Counted from the stretch's first letter, positions 10,918 through 21,446 are shown. The stretch: 64,000 nt of DNA from Paroedura picta (GCF_049243985.1 NC_135384.1:12086501-12150500), one strand, 5' to 3'. The notes: a model not told the origin generated them from the letters alone. Numbers and translations are program-made.

Positions 10918-11350
10918 TTAGCATTTGCTTTGACGACGGGTGCTTCTGTTGAGAGAAAGAGCAATATAGAGCACAGGAAGCACAAGGGAGGGGTCATGGC
11001 TCCGGTCAGACTACGCACTGCTGACTTGGATGGACAAACGGCCTCATTCAGTATAAGGCAGGTTAATCTGTGTGTTCACATTCAGCTCACCTGTCCATCT
11101 TGCCGTTGATAAAACGTTCGAGTTCTCCCAAAAATTTTAATATTTCCCGCAACATTGCTTGCCATTTAGGGAAATTCCGGGGGTTACCGTGATAGGCCTT
11201 GAGAGTGCTCAAATAATCATCCAGTCTACGCTCTATTAGACGCATCGAAGGGTAACTGGGCATCATTGTTAGCGCCACAGAATGGTGAACCCAAACCAGG
11301 CAGCAAGTCACGATGAAGAGAGAAACCGATCGTCCACAAGCAGCCATCAT
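10918..11350 (-). CDS. Small secreted peptide precursor, copy 1
   Basis: Complement join(10918..10945,11091..11350); 95 residues. Intron 1 ends CCTTCCTGGTTTAG directly before ATGATG. Residues 1-26 are a signal peptide (hydrophobic SLFIVTCCLVWV, likely cleavage after HHSVA). The mature part, about 69 residues, is cysteine-free except for the last residue. It looks like two amphipathic helices (about residues 37-53 and 60-80) joined by the conserved YHGNPRNFPKW turn. The exon ends in phase 2 (ATGGACAG) before donor GTGAGC. After 145 bp an acceptor TTTCTCTCAACAG opens the last coding stretch (STRRQSKC, then TAA). If the intron is kept, the reading ends at once (AGG TGA). The exon layout resembles the NPY family, but residues do not match it; I do not recognise the family. 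The mature part differs strongly from copies 2 and 3, while signal and introns hardly differ. Confidence 0.65.
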
Positions 11351-11750
11351 CTAAACCAGGAAGGGAGAAACCAAGAATAAGACACAGAATACCAAGAAGG
11401 CAAATAAATTAAGGGCAACTGGGGGTCCAAGGAGGTTTGCTGATTTATTCTGGGAGAGGCCTCTTTTGATCCAATGTTCATTTTTACTGAGCATAACCAT
11501 GACCCACAAAGGGTGATACTGGGCTGTGCCTCTTTCCTATTGCTGCAGAAAGTCTACTATATCTGCTTATCCTGAACAATTCTGTGCTGTAGATTAGGCT
11601 GAAAGAGAAAATGGCTGATGATGAGGCAGCCAGTGAGCTTCAGGGAACAGAGGGGAAGGAAAGCTGAGTCTTCCTAGGAATACCGGGCTCCAGGCTAAAC
11701 AGCTAATCCCCAGTCTGCAGTGGTCAAGATGTTTGTAACATTGAAGCTGA
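11351..11750 (-). other. Intron 1 part, peptide gene copy 1
   Basis: Near-identical in all three units (25079-25480, 43291-43690). No repeat or coding sequence recognised. Confidence 0.5.
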
Positions 11751-11756
11751 GGGAGG

Positions 11757-11950
11757 AAGAAAGGAAGGAAGGAAGGAGGAAGCAAAGAAGGAAGGAAGGA
11801 AGGAAGGAAGGAAGGAAGGAAGGAAGGAAGGAAGGAAGGAAGGAAGGAAGGAAGGAAGGAAGGAAGGAAAAGAGACAAGGAGGAGGAAAAAAGGAACTAA
11901 AGAACAAACAAATGGATAAAGGAAGGAAAAAGGGAAGAAGGGGGGGAGAG

Positions 11951-12000
<50 letters not shown>

Positions 12001-12002
12001 GG
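11757..12002. repeat. (GGAA)n and (GAAA)n microsatellites, unit 1
   Basis: GGAA tetramers to about 11868, a spacer, then GAAA tetramers at about 11953-12000. They lie inside intron 1 of the peptide gene and give long meaningless Arg/Glu/Lys or Ser/Phe/Leu frames. Confidence 0.95.
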
Positions 12003-12361
12003 ACTAAAAAGAGCAAGAAACGAAGGGAGAGAGGGAGGGAGAAGGGGGATGAACGGGGGACGATGCAAGAGAGGAAAAGCTTCCCCTTGACACCATGCAC
12101 CCCACAGAGCTGGGGGGGGGACTGTTTATGAGCTTTCTGCAGAACCCCCAATCTCGGGAGTGCTGCAGAGAGACTGCTGCAGGCACTCGTAAGGTCAGGC
12201 AGGGCACACAGAGGGCTGTAGGAGCTGCTACAGGCTCTGTCCTACTGGCGAGTAGCTATTTTAAAGCCTCCTGCGGTTGCTTTGGAGTGGAGCGGCCTAC
12301 ACAGAGGCTTCTTCAGGCCACTGTGGTCCCTGTCCTGCCCATCGTGGTCAGGACAGTGGCG
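12003..12361. other. Intron 1 sequence, no feature seen
   Basis: Spacer between the microsatellites and a SINE. Related but longer sequence lies at 25780-26365 in unit 2 and a shorter form in unit 3. Confidence 0.4.
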
Positions 12362-12628
12362 GACTCACAGTGGTGGACTCTAATCTGGAGAATCGGTTTA
12401 GATTCCCCGTTCCTCCACATGCAGCCAGTTAGGTGACCTTGGGCCAGTCACAGTCATTTTAGAGCTGTTCTCACAGAGCAGTTTCTCTTAGAGGTCTCTC
12501 TCAGCCACACCCACCACACAGGGTGACTGTTGTGGGGAGAGGAAGGGCAGCTGACTGTAGCCACTTTGAGACTGACTCCTTTGGGCAATGAAAAGCAGGA
12601 TATAAAACCAGCTCTTCTTCCCTGGATG
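12362..12628 (+). mobile_element. tRNA-derived SINE, unit 1
   Basis: Reads TCCACATGCAGCCAG, GGTGACCTTGGGCCAGTCAC, GTTGTGGGGAGAGGAAGGG and a CTCTTCTTC tail. The 5' head is truncated. Present in all units. Confidence 0.75.
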
Positions 12629-12821
12629 GGCAACCCAACCCTCCCTTGAATGGCCAGAGGCCAGCGTGGACGTGGCAATGCTACACAGGTGCAGCTATAG
12701 GAACCCTGTGGGGAGATGTCCAGCAGAGATCTTTCCACCAGAAAGATACCTTTCAAGAAACCTTTCTTTCCACCAGAAAGATACCTTTCACAATTCAGGT
12801 CTCCCAATACCCTGCATTTAC

Positions 12822-12912
12822 CAAGAGCCTTTTGCAATCCGGAAGCAGGAAACTGGTGGGCTGGATGAGTCCCCCTGGGTATGTGTTCTCCTTCTCTCTC
12901 TCTCTCTTTCTG
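12822..12912 (-). other. Inferred 5' untranslated exon 1, peptide gene copy 1
   Basis: Lies about 30 bp downstream of the TATA box and ends at a plausible donor CTCTTG/GTAAATG. Both ends are inferred; other donors (AAAG/GTATCT) lie just below. Confidence 0.3.
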
Positions 12913-12938
12913 TGCGGCACATTCTGTGTGCTGGGATC

Positions 12939-12944
12939 TTTATA
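12939..12944 (-). promoter_or_regulatory. TATA box, peptide gene copy 1
   Basis: Minus strand GAGTATAAAGATCCC. Identical in copies 2 and 3 and placed about 1.6 kb before the coding exon. Confidence 0.5.
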
Positions 12945-12995
12945 CTCTTCCTTCCTTCCGCCTCTTTCCAATTCATGGCTAATGCTCTGGAAATC

Positions 12996-13003
12996 TTACG
13001 TAA
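12996..13003 (-). promoter_or_regulatory. TTACGTAA bZIP-type site, copy 1
   Basis: Palindrome of the C/EBP and PAR-bZIP class about 55 bp upstream of the TATA box. Kept in all three copies. Confidence 0.35.
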
Positions 13004-13219
13004 TCATTGGGAGTGGGGCTCCACCTCTCTCCTATAAGCTTCCTTTTCTCCAGGAAATGGCAAGCCAGCCAAGACCGGGAGACTTTTTAAAAACATTGGC
13101 GATTCACTTCTGCTTTTGCACCGTGCAACATGGACCCCAAAACAAGAGGAGCACACAGAAATAATATAACCAAACTGAAAAGGTGGGCAGTCAACAGTGT
13201 AAAATCAATGCCAATAAAC

Positions 13220-13375
13220 CAGGGGTAGTCAAACTGCGGTCCTCCAGACATCCATGGACTACAATTCCCATGAGGCCCTGCCAGCAAATGCTGACAAATG
13301 CTGGCAGGGCCTCATGGGAATTGTAGTACACAGATGTCTGGAGGGCCGCACTTTGACTACCCCTGCAATAAACTG
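13220..13375. mobile_element. Complete hAT foldback MITE
   Basis: CAGGGGTAGTCAAACTGCGG ... TTGACTACCCCTG, with two inverted arms. A perfect 8-bp target duplication CAATAAAC flanks it (13212-13219 and 13376-13383), which identifies it as hAT-type. Confidence 0.9.
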
Positions 13376-13383
13376 TTTTGAAA

Positions 13384-14190
13384 GAAAGCAACAAGCAGCA
13401 TTTCCCACAATGCTGAGGAAGGCCATGGCAAACTGCCTCTGCTTCATGGTTGCCTTGAAGTTCCCTTGCTGGGGTCAGCAGAAGGGACTTGGGACTTGAC
13501 AGCACTTTACACGCACTGCTTGCTTAGGAGACCACAGTGGCCCCTCCACAGGCTGCAGTTCTGAAGGAGAGGTGGTAGTGACAGTCAACAAACAAGTCAG
13601 CTTTCGAATTAAAAACAGTTGTGTTGGGATCCAACAAACAATACATTAACTCTACTGAATTGAATGTTCTCCAGCTTGACTTAATAGTTCATTGTTAGGC
13701 ACGGTGCACTAATGTCCGCCTGCAATGTTCCTGATTCGTATCCCCAATTTGGAACATTTCTTCTCAGTGCAATGAACTGGCTGATCAAACACTTCATTCC
13801 ATGCTTCAGTAACTGAGGATAATAGACCCTGAGTTCTGAAATTAGCAGAATGGTAGGAATAGATGCATGGTATATCAAGAAATATGGAGAAAGAGGACTG
13901 AGGTATAAAGATGGAGTTCGCTGGCCGTTAGGATTCCAAGATTCTTCTGCGAGGAAGACGCCTTCCACAGTTCTGCCTAAAACCAACATAGTCAGAGAAA
14001 TTCCACTTCGGGGTACTCTACAGCGATGAGACATTAAGGCACAATACAGCTCTTTTCATTGGTGACATTAAGCTTATGGTGTCACCTCCCGGGTCAATTA
14101 TAAAGACTGTTTAGATCCCTTGAGATTTCCCCAATGAATTTAATGTGCCCAGAGTGACAGATTATACAGTGGAGATTTGATTTTGTTGTG
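13384..14190. repeat. Duplicated upstream block, unit 1 first copy
   Basis: The part at about 13690-14165 recurs at 15440-15950, 27780-28250 and 45545-46070. On the minus strand it holds an acceptor-like TGTTGGTTTTAG/GCAGAACTG and, in the other copies, a donor-like CTCAG/GTATCT. The frames differ between copies. Nature unknown. Confidence 0.4.
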
Positions 14191-14195
14191 GTTGC

Positions 14196-14247
14196 TATGA
14201 AGAAGAAGAAGAAGAAGAAGAAGAAGAAGAAGAAGAAGAAGAAGAAG

Positions 14248-14278
<31 letters not shown>

Positions 14279-14550
14279 TGGTTCTTATATACCGCTTTTT
14301 TCTACCTGAAGGAGTCTCAAAGTGGTTTACAGTTACCTTCCATTTCCTCTCCCCACAACAGACACTCTGTGAGGTGGGTGAGGCTGAGAGAGCCCTCATA
14401 TTCCTGCTCGGTCAGAGCAGTTTTCTCAGTGCTGTGGCGAGCCCAAGGTCACCCAGCTGGCTGCATGTGGAGGAGGAGTGGGGAATCAAATGTGGCTCGC
14501 CAGATTAGAAGTCCGCACTCCTAACCACTACACCAAGCTGGCTCTGTGTG
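14196..14550 (-). mobile_element. tRNA-derived SINE with expanded (GAA)n tail
   Basis: Reversed SINE: head ACCACTACACCAAGCTGGCTC at the right. The tail is a (GAA/AAG)n run at about 14199-14278. The same insertion in unit 3 (46076) has a run less than half as long. Confidence 0.85.
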
Positions 14551-14559
14551 TTTTTCTTC

Positions 14560-14871
14560 TATGTTTTTCTGCCCCCCCCTCCCGCCCCCAGCAATTCCTT
14601 TCATGAAGTTCCCTGATGTCCACTCTTTGGTCTTCAATAAAGTAGCTCTGAACACTTTTCTATAAGATAGAACCTAGTGCAAGAGTATTCCAGGTTTTTG
14701 ACAAGAAGAAAGCAATGGCAAACCACCTCTCTTCACGCTTGCCTTGAAAGCCCCTTGCTGGGTCACCAGGATCCAGATGGGACTTGACATCACTTTACAC
14801 TCACCGGTTGCTCAGGAGACCACAGTGGCCCCTTCACAGGCTGCAGTTCTGAAGGAGAGGTGGTAGTGACA
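14560..14871. other. No gene; repeat of the 13.5-kb sequence
   Basis: Contains GGTTGCTCAGGAGACCACAG and following bases, also found at 13520, 15190, 27545 and 45400: an internal short duplication in the upstream region. Confidence 0.4.
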
Positions 14872-15180
14872 AGCCAAGCTTCTTGTTTCGGGAGGGGGGG
14901 GAAGAGAAGCTTGCCGAGCCGCAAGCTAATTTGCCGCTTTGGGGGCCTGATCTGCTAGCAGCCCGGAGGGGCCAGGAGGGGGAGCCGCGGCTGCCGGCAT
15001 GACGGCGGCGCAATTGCGCATGCACGGACTGCCGGGATCAAACGCACGTGCGCAGCAGTCCGCGCACGCGCTTTTGCGCTGGGGCTGCCGCACGTGGGCG
15101 GGTGCGGGCCCCCGGGCCGCCCTCTCCTCCCACTCTGGAGCAGCTGTCTGCAGCAGCCAAAAGGTTGCGGACCGCTGCTT
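14872..15180. mobile_element. CpG-rich hAT-like insertion
   Basis: GC-rich insert ending AAAAGGTTGCGGACCGCTG, a hAT-like terminus, placed between repeats of the flanking TTTACAC sequence. Found only in unit 1. Confidence 0.4.
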
Positions 15181-15344
15181 TACACACACTGGTTGCTCAG
15201 GAGACCATAGTGGCCCTTCCACAGGCTGCAGTTCTGAAGGAGAGGTGGTAGTGACAGTCAACAAACAAGTCAGCTTTCGAATTAAAAACAGTTGTGTTGG
15301 GATCCAACAAACAATACGGTCATCAGTAATTCTACTGAATTGAA

Positions 15345-15427
15345 TTTGGGCTGATCCTGCGTAGAGCAGGGGGTTGGACTAGATGGCCTGTATGGCCCCT
15401 TCCAACTCTATGATTCTATGAATAATG
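15345..15427 (+). mobile_element. CR1-type LINE 3' end
   Basis: GGTTGGACTAGATGGCC ... CCAACTCTATGATTCTATGA, the typical CR1 3' end with ATTCTATGA tail. Also at 27684-27765. Confidence 0.75.
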
Positions 15428-15439
15428 CTATGTTCTCCA

Positions 15440-15950
15440 ACATTATTTAATAGTTTCTTGTTAGACATGGTGTACTAATGTTCTCCTGCAATGTCCCTGA
15501 TTTGTATCCCTGTTTGGAACATTTCTTCTCAGTGTAATGAGCAGGCTGATCAAGCCCTATATTCCATGCTCCAGTAACCGAGGATAATAAACGTTAAATT
15601 CTGAAATTAGGAAAATTCTAGGAACAGATGCATGTTATATCAAGAAACAAAGAGGAAGATACCTGAGTTTTCAAGATGGATTTCACTGGCAGTTAAGTTA
15701 TCCAAAATTCTTCTGTGAGGAAGAGGCCTTCCACAGTTCTGCCTAAAACCAACATGGTCAGAGAAATTCCAATTCAGAGCACTATCATAAGACATTAAGA
15801 CGCAGTACAGCCTGTACAGCCTTTTTCATTGGTGCCATAAAGTTTATGATGTCACCACCTAGGTCAATTTTAAAGGCTCTGTTTAGATCCCTTGGGATTT
15901 TATCTATGGGTAGAACGTGCCTGAAACAGGCTTTCTCAAACACGGATCAA
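15440..15950. repeat. Duplicated upstream block, unit 1 second copy
   Basis: Diverged duplicate of 13690-14165. On the minus strand CCTGTTTCAG precedes GCACGTTCTACCC with readable VLPIDKIPRDLNRAFKIDLG, but the frame soon ends in this copy. Unknown. Confidence 0.35.
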
Positions 15951-16029
15951 ATTCTGGAGCTGCGTGAGGGTTTCCCAAATTGGTGTAGTTAATTATTTTT
16001 ACATATTTTTCACATTGGTTAAACATTTG

Positions 16030-16450
16030 ACTGGCAGGAGGGCATGTGGGCAAGCAAGACGTGACTCAGATTGGCAGTAGTAAGGCCACAGCTTTTATTC
16101 AAAATCCACAAGCCTCCAGCCAGAGGGTTGGCCTAGCATGAGAAGAAGAGCCCACCATCAGCTGTCCGGCTGCTCATGCCCTGGCTCTGGGGGCACCCTG
16201 CTACCCACCTTCATCCCAGCCAGGGTGGTGGGTTCCTTGCCCCCAGATACCTAACCCCAGGGAAGTGGCTTGGTGGATAGGCACCCACCTCATTCAGCCA
16301 CCCAGCCACCTGGCTCAGAGCCCTAGGCCCACCGAGCCTGGTAAGCCTCGCTCTTTCTTGAGCCGATCTCTTATAGAGACACCCCCTCCCTCAGGGCTCC
16401 AGTATGAAAACTGAAGCCCTGAAACAATAGGCTCCTATCTTGTGCCAACA
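16030..16450 (-). mobile_element. LTR-like sequence (old, solo)
   Basis: Minus strand has AATAAA followed by GCTGTGGCCTTAC and a TG..CA-like design. It resembles the insert at 29610. Shared by units 1 and 2, so older than the duplication. Family uncertain. Confidence 0.3.
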
Positions 16451-17388
16451 TTTAAACCACTGTGATGGAAACAAGCAAAGAACAAACTTTAAACCCACTC
16501 AACCTAGGGTAAGTGTGCAGCAAGCTGTCCAGATGGCTTCTAGACAGCTTCCTAGACCGGAGTACAGGCACGTATGTAACAAGAATTCCTTGTTCTATAA
16601 CTCATGAAATCATTTTGCAATTATGAAGAGACCCCTATAACTCTAAAAATTAATGACTGGTTTATATTGTGGCTTGCTGAAAATGTTTCCTTAACTTTGA
16701 GAGGGTGTGATTGCTTTGCAGGGGAACACCTTCCACACCACAAAGGACTCTGCTCACCTAAGGTGAGCCGGCAGCAGAGTGGCAGAGCAGCCCCCAAGGC
16801 AGCGGCCGGGGAGGAGGACGAGGAGGAGCCGTGGCCCGGTACTGATTGATCTACGGACCAGTACCAGTGGGGACTGGGGACCACTGGCCTAGGGCACTAA
16901 AAAGTCTTAGGACTTGTGAGTTAATTTTGAAAAAAGTTCAGGAACCACTGCAGAGATTTGGAGCTTCTACATTTTAACAGCTTTTAGAGCATGTATAGAG
17001 AGTTGGACAACGGTTTTGCATTTTACCCATTCCTTTTCGAATCCCTAGTTCATTATGGTGATATGCTAAAAGTATGGTCATGGGCATTTTCTTTTTAATT
17101 ATGACTTCAGAAGATTGATTGCGAGTAGAACTCCAGCCTCTCAGACATGCTGTGTTATGGTGGGGCACCATGAGAGAGGCTGGCAGTTGGGAAGCGGCTA
17201 TTCTTCCAGAAGCACAAAAAGCAGTAAACTGTCCCCAGGTGGACCAGGTGCTGGGCAATGAGAGGAAAAGATGCAAAGCCTCTAAATGTGGAAGCGAATC
17301 TGGAAGTCCTGACCCTCTCAGCGGGCAATTCCATACAGGGCTCAGGTGGAGGTTGTGAGGTTCCCTAGAGAGAGACAACCCTCTATAG
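16451..17388. other. No gene; upstream end of unit 1 with a hAT terminus
   Basis: Bases about 16755-16890 end GGGGACTGGGGACCACTGG, a hAT-like terminus related to 9541-9880. The rest is shared with unit 2 (28761-30411). A diverged relative of 16583-16700 lies at 47270-47400. Confidence 0.4.
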
Positions 17389-17436
17389 CAGGGGTAGTCA
17401 ACCTGTGGTCTCCCAGATGTTCATAGACTACAATTC
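17389..17436 (+). mobile_element. hAT MITE left half, interrupted by the LINE
   Basis: CAGGGGTAGTCAACCTGTGG to GACTACAATTC, where the Vingi-like LINE begins. Confidence 0.75.
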
Positions 17437-19466
17437 TGGGTTTGAATAACAAGCGCGTGTTGGAAACAAGATGGCGTCCAGATAGAAACACCGGCTATCC
17501 CGCTCCGCAAGTTATATTTTATTCTGTTATTTTATTCGGCTAATTGAAGTTTCCTGAAGGTCTGTGACTGTGTGCTATCTTGTGCTACTCTGAACTGAAG
17601 GCATTCCTCAATCTTATTTTGTTAATTATACCAACCATGGAAGAGCAGCTCTTATCAAGGAGTGCCTCCTTGGCTTTATTATCAACAATAAACCTCTAAA
17701 GCTGTTATCCTGCCCCAATAATGGCTGGTTTGATCAAGAATGCAAAACCTTCAGGAAAAAGCTAGTCAAATGTATGAGGCTGAGCGGTCGCAGTAAAGAG
17801 GATAACAGAATGTTAGAGCTCATCAGATTAAGATCCCAATATAAGAGTCTCCTCAAAAGCAAGAAAGCTGACTATGCTAAACATATGTGGAACAAACTAA
17901 ATCTGGCAGTAAAGGATAAAAATGAATCTCAATTCTGGAACCTTGTTTCTTTCGGGCTTGCAAAATCACCCCAACAGGTTGAAGCCCAAATATCTGGAAA
18001 CACTTGGTTTACGCACTTTTCGAAATGTTTTGGAGCCTGGCCACGTCCCCCACCATATACAGAACCAAACACCCAGGCTATTTCCATTGACTCTCTAAAT
18101 TTACCAGCTTGGCCCCCAGTCACAGAGGCTGAAGTCAGAGGCCTTATTACATCCTTATCTGTACACCGCCGGTGGCGCCGCGGGCGCCACGGACTAAATA
18201 AAACAGTAAGGGGTTCTGGGGCGGGATGTGTCCAGGATGAGGAAGGGTCCGGATTGGACCCTTCCTCATGACAGACAACAGGATTCCAGCCGCTCGCTGA
18301 AAGAACAGGCTCACCGAAAGAACAGGACTCCAGCTGCTCACCTGACCTCCAAAGTCACAGCCTCCGAGGCCCCGAGGGAGCCCCCGGCAGTCGCTGCAGG
18401 GCTCCCTGCCCTCATGGCTGCAAAACAACATGGAACCAAGAAGCCGCAGGAGAAAAAAAAAACCCAGCAGAACAACATGGAACCGCCGGAAAAGCCGCAG
18501 AAGAAAAAAACCCCCCGAGGAGCAGCCTCTCGCTGCTTCAAGCCGCCGCCCTGGGAGCCCCGGCAGCCATGCCCATCGCAGCTGCCGGGGGCTCCCTGCC
18601 CTCATGGCCCAAGAACAAAATGGAGCCGCCAGGAAAGCCGCAGGAGAACAAAAAAAACACAGAGGAGCCGCCGCAGCCCAGCGCACCACGCCTGGGACTC
18701 CCCGGCAAAAAACACGAGATGCCGAGGAGCTGCCGACGGCCTCCTCTTTCAGGTAGCCTGTCCCTCGCTCTGTCCCTCGCCTGCCCCTCGCTCTGGTCCC
18801 CGCCTGCTAGCGCCCATTGTCTTCTTCATACAATGGGCTTTTTTACTAGTCTTCCAATAAATCACCTGGAGAAGATCTGATTCCACCTGATGTATTTAAA
18901 GCGTTCCCTAACTGGTGGGCCCCCGTCTTACTTAGGGTCTTCACCCAGATAAATGAATCAGGCATTTTCCCCAATGGCTGGAAGATGAGCATAGTGGTTC
19001 CTATCCACAAAGAAGGAAACAAGATCGACCCACAAAACTACCGCCCCATTAGTTTACTAAATATTGCATCTAAACTCTAGGGAAAATTCCTCTTAACTAG
19101 AGGACTGGGCTGCTGACAACCATATCTTACACCCACACCAAGCAGGATTTAGAAAAGGCCATTCTACCATTGACCAATGTTAAACCCTCCATTACTTAGC
19201 TTACTCCAGTATAGAAGGCCCTAGGAGAGCCCTATATACAGTTTTCATTGATTTAGCCACAGCTTTTGACTCCATTGATAGGGACAGACTCTGGTCAACG
19301 CTGAGGCAAAATAACATCGATAAACGCCTACAGTTTCTGATCTGCACTCAGGCACCCACACAAAAATTAGGGTAGGTGCTTCAGGCTCTCTAACTAATGA
19401 AATTGCAGTAAGGAAAGGGGTAAAGCACGGGTGTGTACTAGCCCCTCTGCTTTTCCATATTTATAT
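17437..19466 (+). mobile_element. Vingi-like LINE, unit 2 copy, deleted and truncated
   Basis: 5' UTR (GTTGGAAACAAGATGGCGTC), then a jump near 17692 to the linker before RT (readable KNESQFWNLVSFGLAKSPQQ). RT fragments follow and it stops abruptly after TTTCCATATTTATAT, where gene-block sequence starts. ORF1 and most of the endonuclease are missing. It is split by a Helitron at 18158-18849. Confidence 0.75.
18158..18849 (+). mobile_element. Non-autonomous Helitron inserted in the LINE
   Basis: Starts TCTGTACACCGCC. It ends with the hairpin CCCATTGT/ACAATGGG, then TTTTTACTAG. Host bases are A at 18157 and T at 18850, and the LINE sequence continues on both sides without duplication. The A-rich, Arg/Lys-coding-looking middle is probably not a gene. 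Confidence 0.8.
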
Positions 19467-19982
19467 AATTAGATCACCTGCCAGTTAGCAAGACAAACAG
19501 GATCCAACACAGCCATCTTTGTTTTCAAAAACAGAATGTGTGGGAAGGCTGAAGACCCTCCCTCCTGCCATTCTATACTCTGGGGATGAATCAGGCCTCA
19601 CAGCCTCTTTTATGGTGAGTCACCATCCTGGGTGTGACTGAAAATCAGACGAGAGGATCCCCAATCCAACTAGCGTCACATGTAACGAGGAGGTCAGTGT
19701 TCCCCTTAGAATGCGCCTCAAAATCCCCTGAAATTTGAGGAAGTCCAATTGTGTGCCAGAAATCCAGAATATAGTACTGCAATGTACCGTAGTATAGCTA
19801 TACTGTCAAATACTAAATGCCACTGCATGTCAACTAATGTTAGTTTATGTACAGTCGAAGTCTACTCTAACAAAGAAAAAAAGGGAAACAAGGATTTATT
19901 TCAGTCTCAATTCTGATTTATTATGATGACTTGATTTTACAGACAGAAGAAGAGGAAAGGATAGTCTCTCTGGAAGCAAACA
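19467..19982. other. Start of unit 2 gene block, no gene seen
   Basis: From about 19473 the sequence is near-identical to 4288 onward. The AATAAA signals (minus) of the candidate last exon are kept just below it. Confidence 0.5.
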
Positions 19983-20085
19983 TCATGATTTCGATGGAAG
20001 AGGAAAGGAGAGCAGAATCATCAGGAGATTATGAGTAAGGATGCCACATGTATACCACTTTCTGCAGTCCGCTGGAGACGCGTCC
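19983..20085 (-). other. Candidate terminal exon (exon 6), unit 2
   Basis: After the acceptor it reads DASPADCRKWYTCGILTHNL and MILLSFPLPSKS, then a stop at 19983-19985. This short end, shared with unit 3, is likely the ancestral form; unit 1 reads through it. Confidence 0.4.
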
Positions 20086-20278
20086 CTGAAAGAAGCAATA
20101 GAAACACAATAGATTCTTAAAACAAGGATTCTCCCACACATCCATTTCTCCTTTGAACCACACCTATCAAATGGCATTGACACAGACAAATCTGATACCA
20201 GATCTTTGTTATCCCCAAATAGACATTAAAGTCAATGGAAGCTCCCTCTCCCCTCCCCCTCTCCCCGTCCCTCTTCTA

Positions 20279-21313
20279 CAGTTGCAAGAAAGCTTTTGAT
20301 TGTGTGAATCACAATCAATTGTGGGAAGCCCTGCAAAATTTGGGGGTGCCAGTACATTTGATCAAACTGATGCAGTCATTCTACACAGACCAAGAAGCCA
20401 TTATACATACACGTTTGGTGACACTGACTGGTTCAAAATGGAGACAGGAATGTGCCCAGATTGTATTCTTTCCCCCTTCCTGTTTGACTGGTATGCTGAG
20501 ATCATTATGAGACAAATTGAACTCAAAGAATCAACCAATGGAATTAAGATTGTAGGAAGTAATATAAATAATCTTCGGTATGCTTGATGACACTACCCTC
20601 CTATCAGAAGCTAAGGAAGGCCTTGAACAGCTGATTAAAGGTCAATGAAGTAAGAAATTTGACATTTCCATAAACACTAAAAAGTCAAAAATAATGACCA
20701 CTGCAAAAACAGATATATCACAATAACAATTGAGGGTGAAGAAATCAAAAACATTCAAGAATCCGTTTTTCTTCAATCACAAATCAATGAGCGTGGCAAT
20801 TGCAGTATGGAAATAAAACTTCAATTTGCTCTGGGTCACTCAGAAATGAACCAAACATGGAAAAGCAAGGGCACATGCCTGACTACCAAATGTAGAATAG
20901 TTATCTGCCATATCCCCAATAGCCACTTATGGCTGTGAACGTTGGAGGGTGAAAGAATTGGACAAGAGAAAAGGCGATTGATTTGAACTCTGGTGTTGGA
21001 AAAGACCTCTGTGGGTTCCATAGATAGCAAAGTCACAAACAAGGAAATACTACAGTGCATGAAGTCTGATCTATCACTGGTAGGCAAAATCACAAAACTC
21101 TGGCTCACGTACTTTGGCCATATTATACGATCCAACTCAAGGGAGAAACCAGTTATGCTAGCACTGGACAGTGGAAAAATGAAACCAAGCTGACAAAGAA
21201 TATGGTGGATAGACACGATCAAAATGGACACTGGACAGAAAATGTCATGGCAGCTGTGCCATGGGATCACCAAGAGTCAGAATGGACTGAATGGCTGACA
21301 ACAACACTGAGCT
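20279..21313 (+). mobile_element. Bov-B/RTE LINE fragment, unit 2
   Basis: Duplicate of 5089-6123, with the same start (KKAFDCVNHNQLW) and frame breaks. Confidence 0.75.
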
Positions 21314-21446
21314 GCATATTTCAAAAACATACAGGACCAAACTTGAGAAGAACGCTAAATATTTGTCATTCTAGGAGGCAAGCAATAGATTCCAAAACCT
21401 AGTTGTTAGCACAATCTAAGCAATCTGCTCCAATGATTAGACTTAC

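Noticed and set aside
11594-12151. Long Ser/Phe/Leu or Arg/Glu/Lys reading frames (also 25322-25816 and 43534-44214)
   Set aside because: Translations of the GGAA/GAAA microsatellites, with no coding signal outside them.
13681-14034. 117-codon frame on the minus strand
   Set aside because: It crosses repeat-like sequence, and the other copies of the block break the frame.
14094-14508. Poly-Lys / poly-Phe frames
   Set aside because: Products of the (GAA)n tail of a SINE.
18147-18880. Arg/Lys/Pro-rich and Phe/Leu-rich frames
   Set aside because: They lie inside the Helitron body and are compositional.
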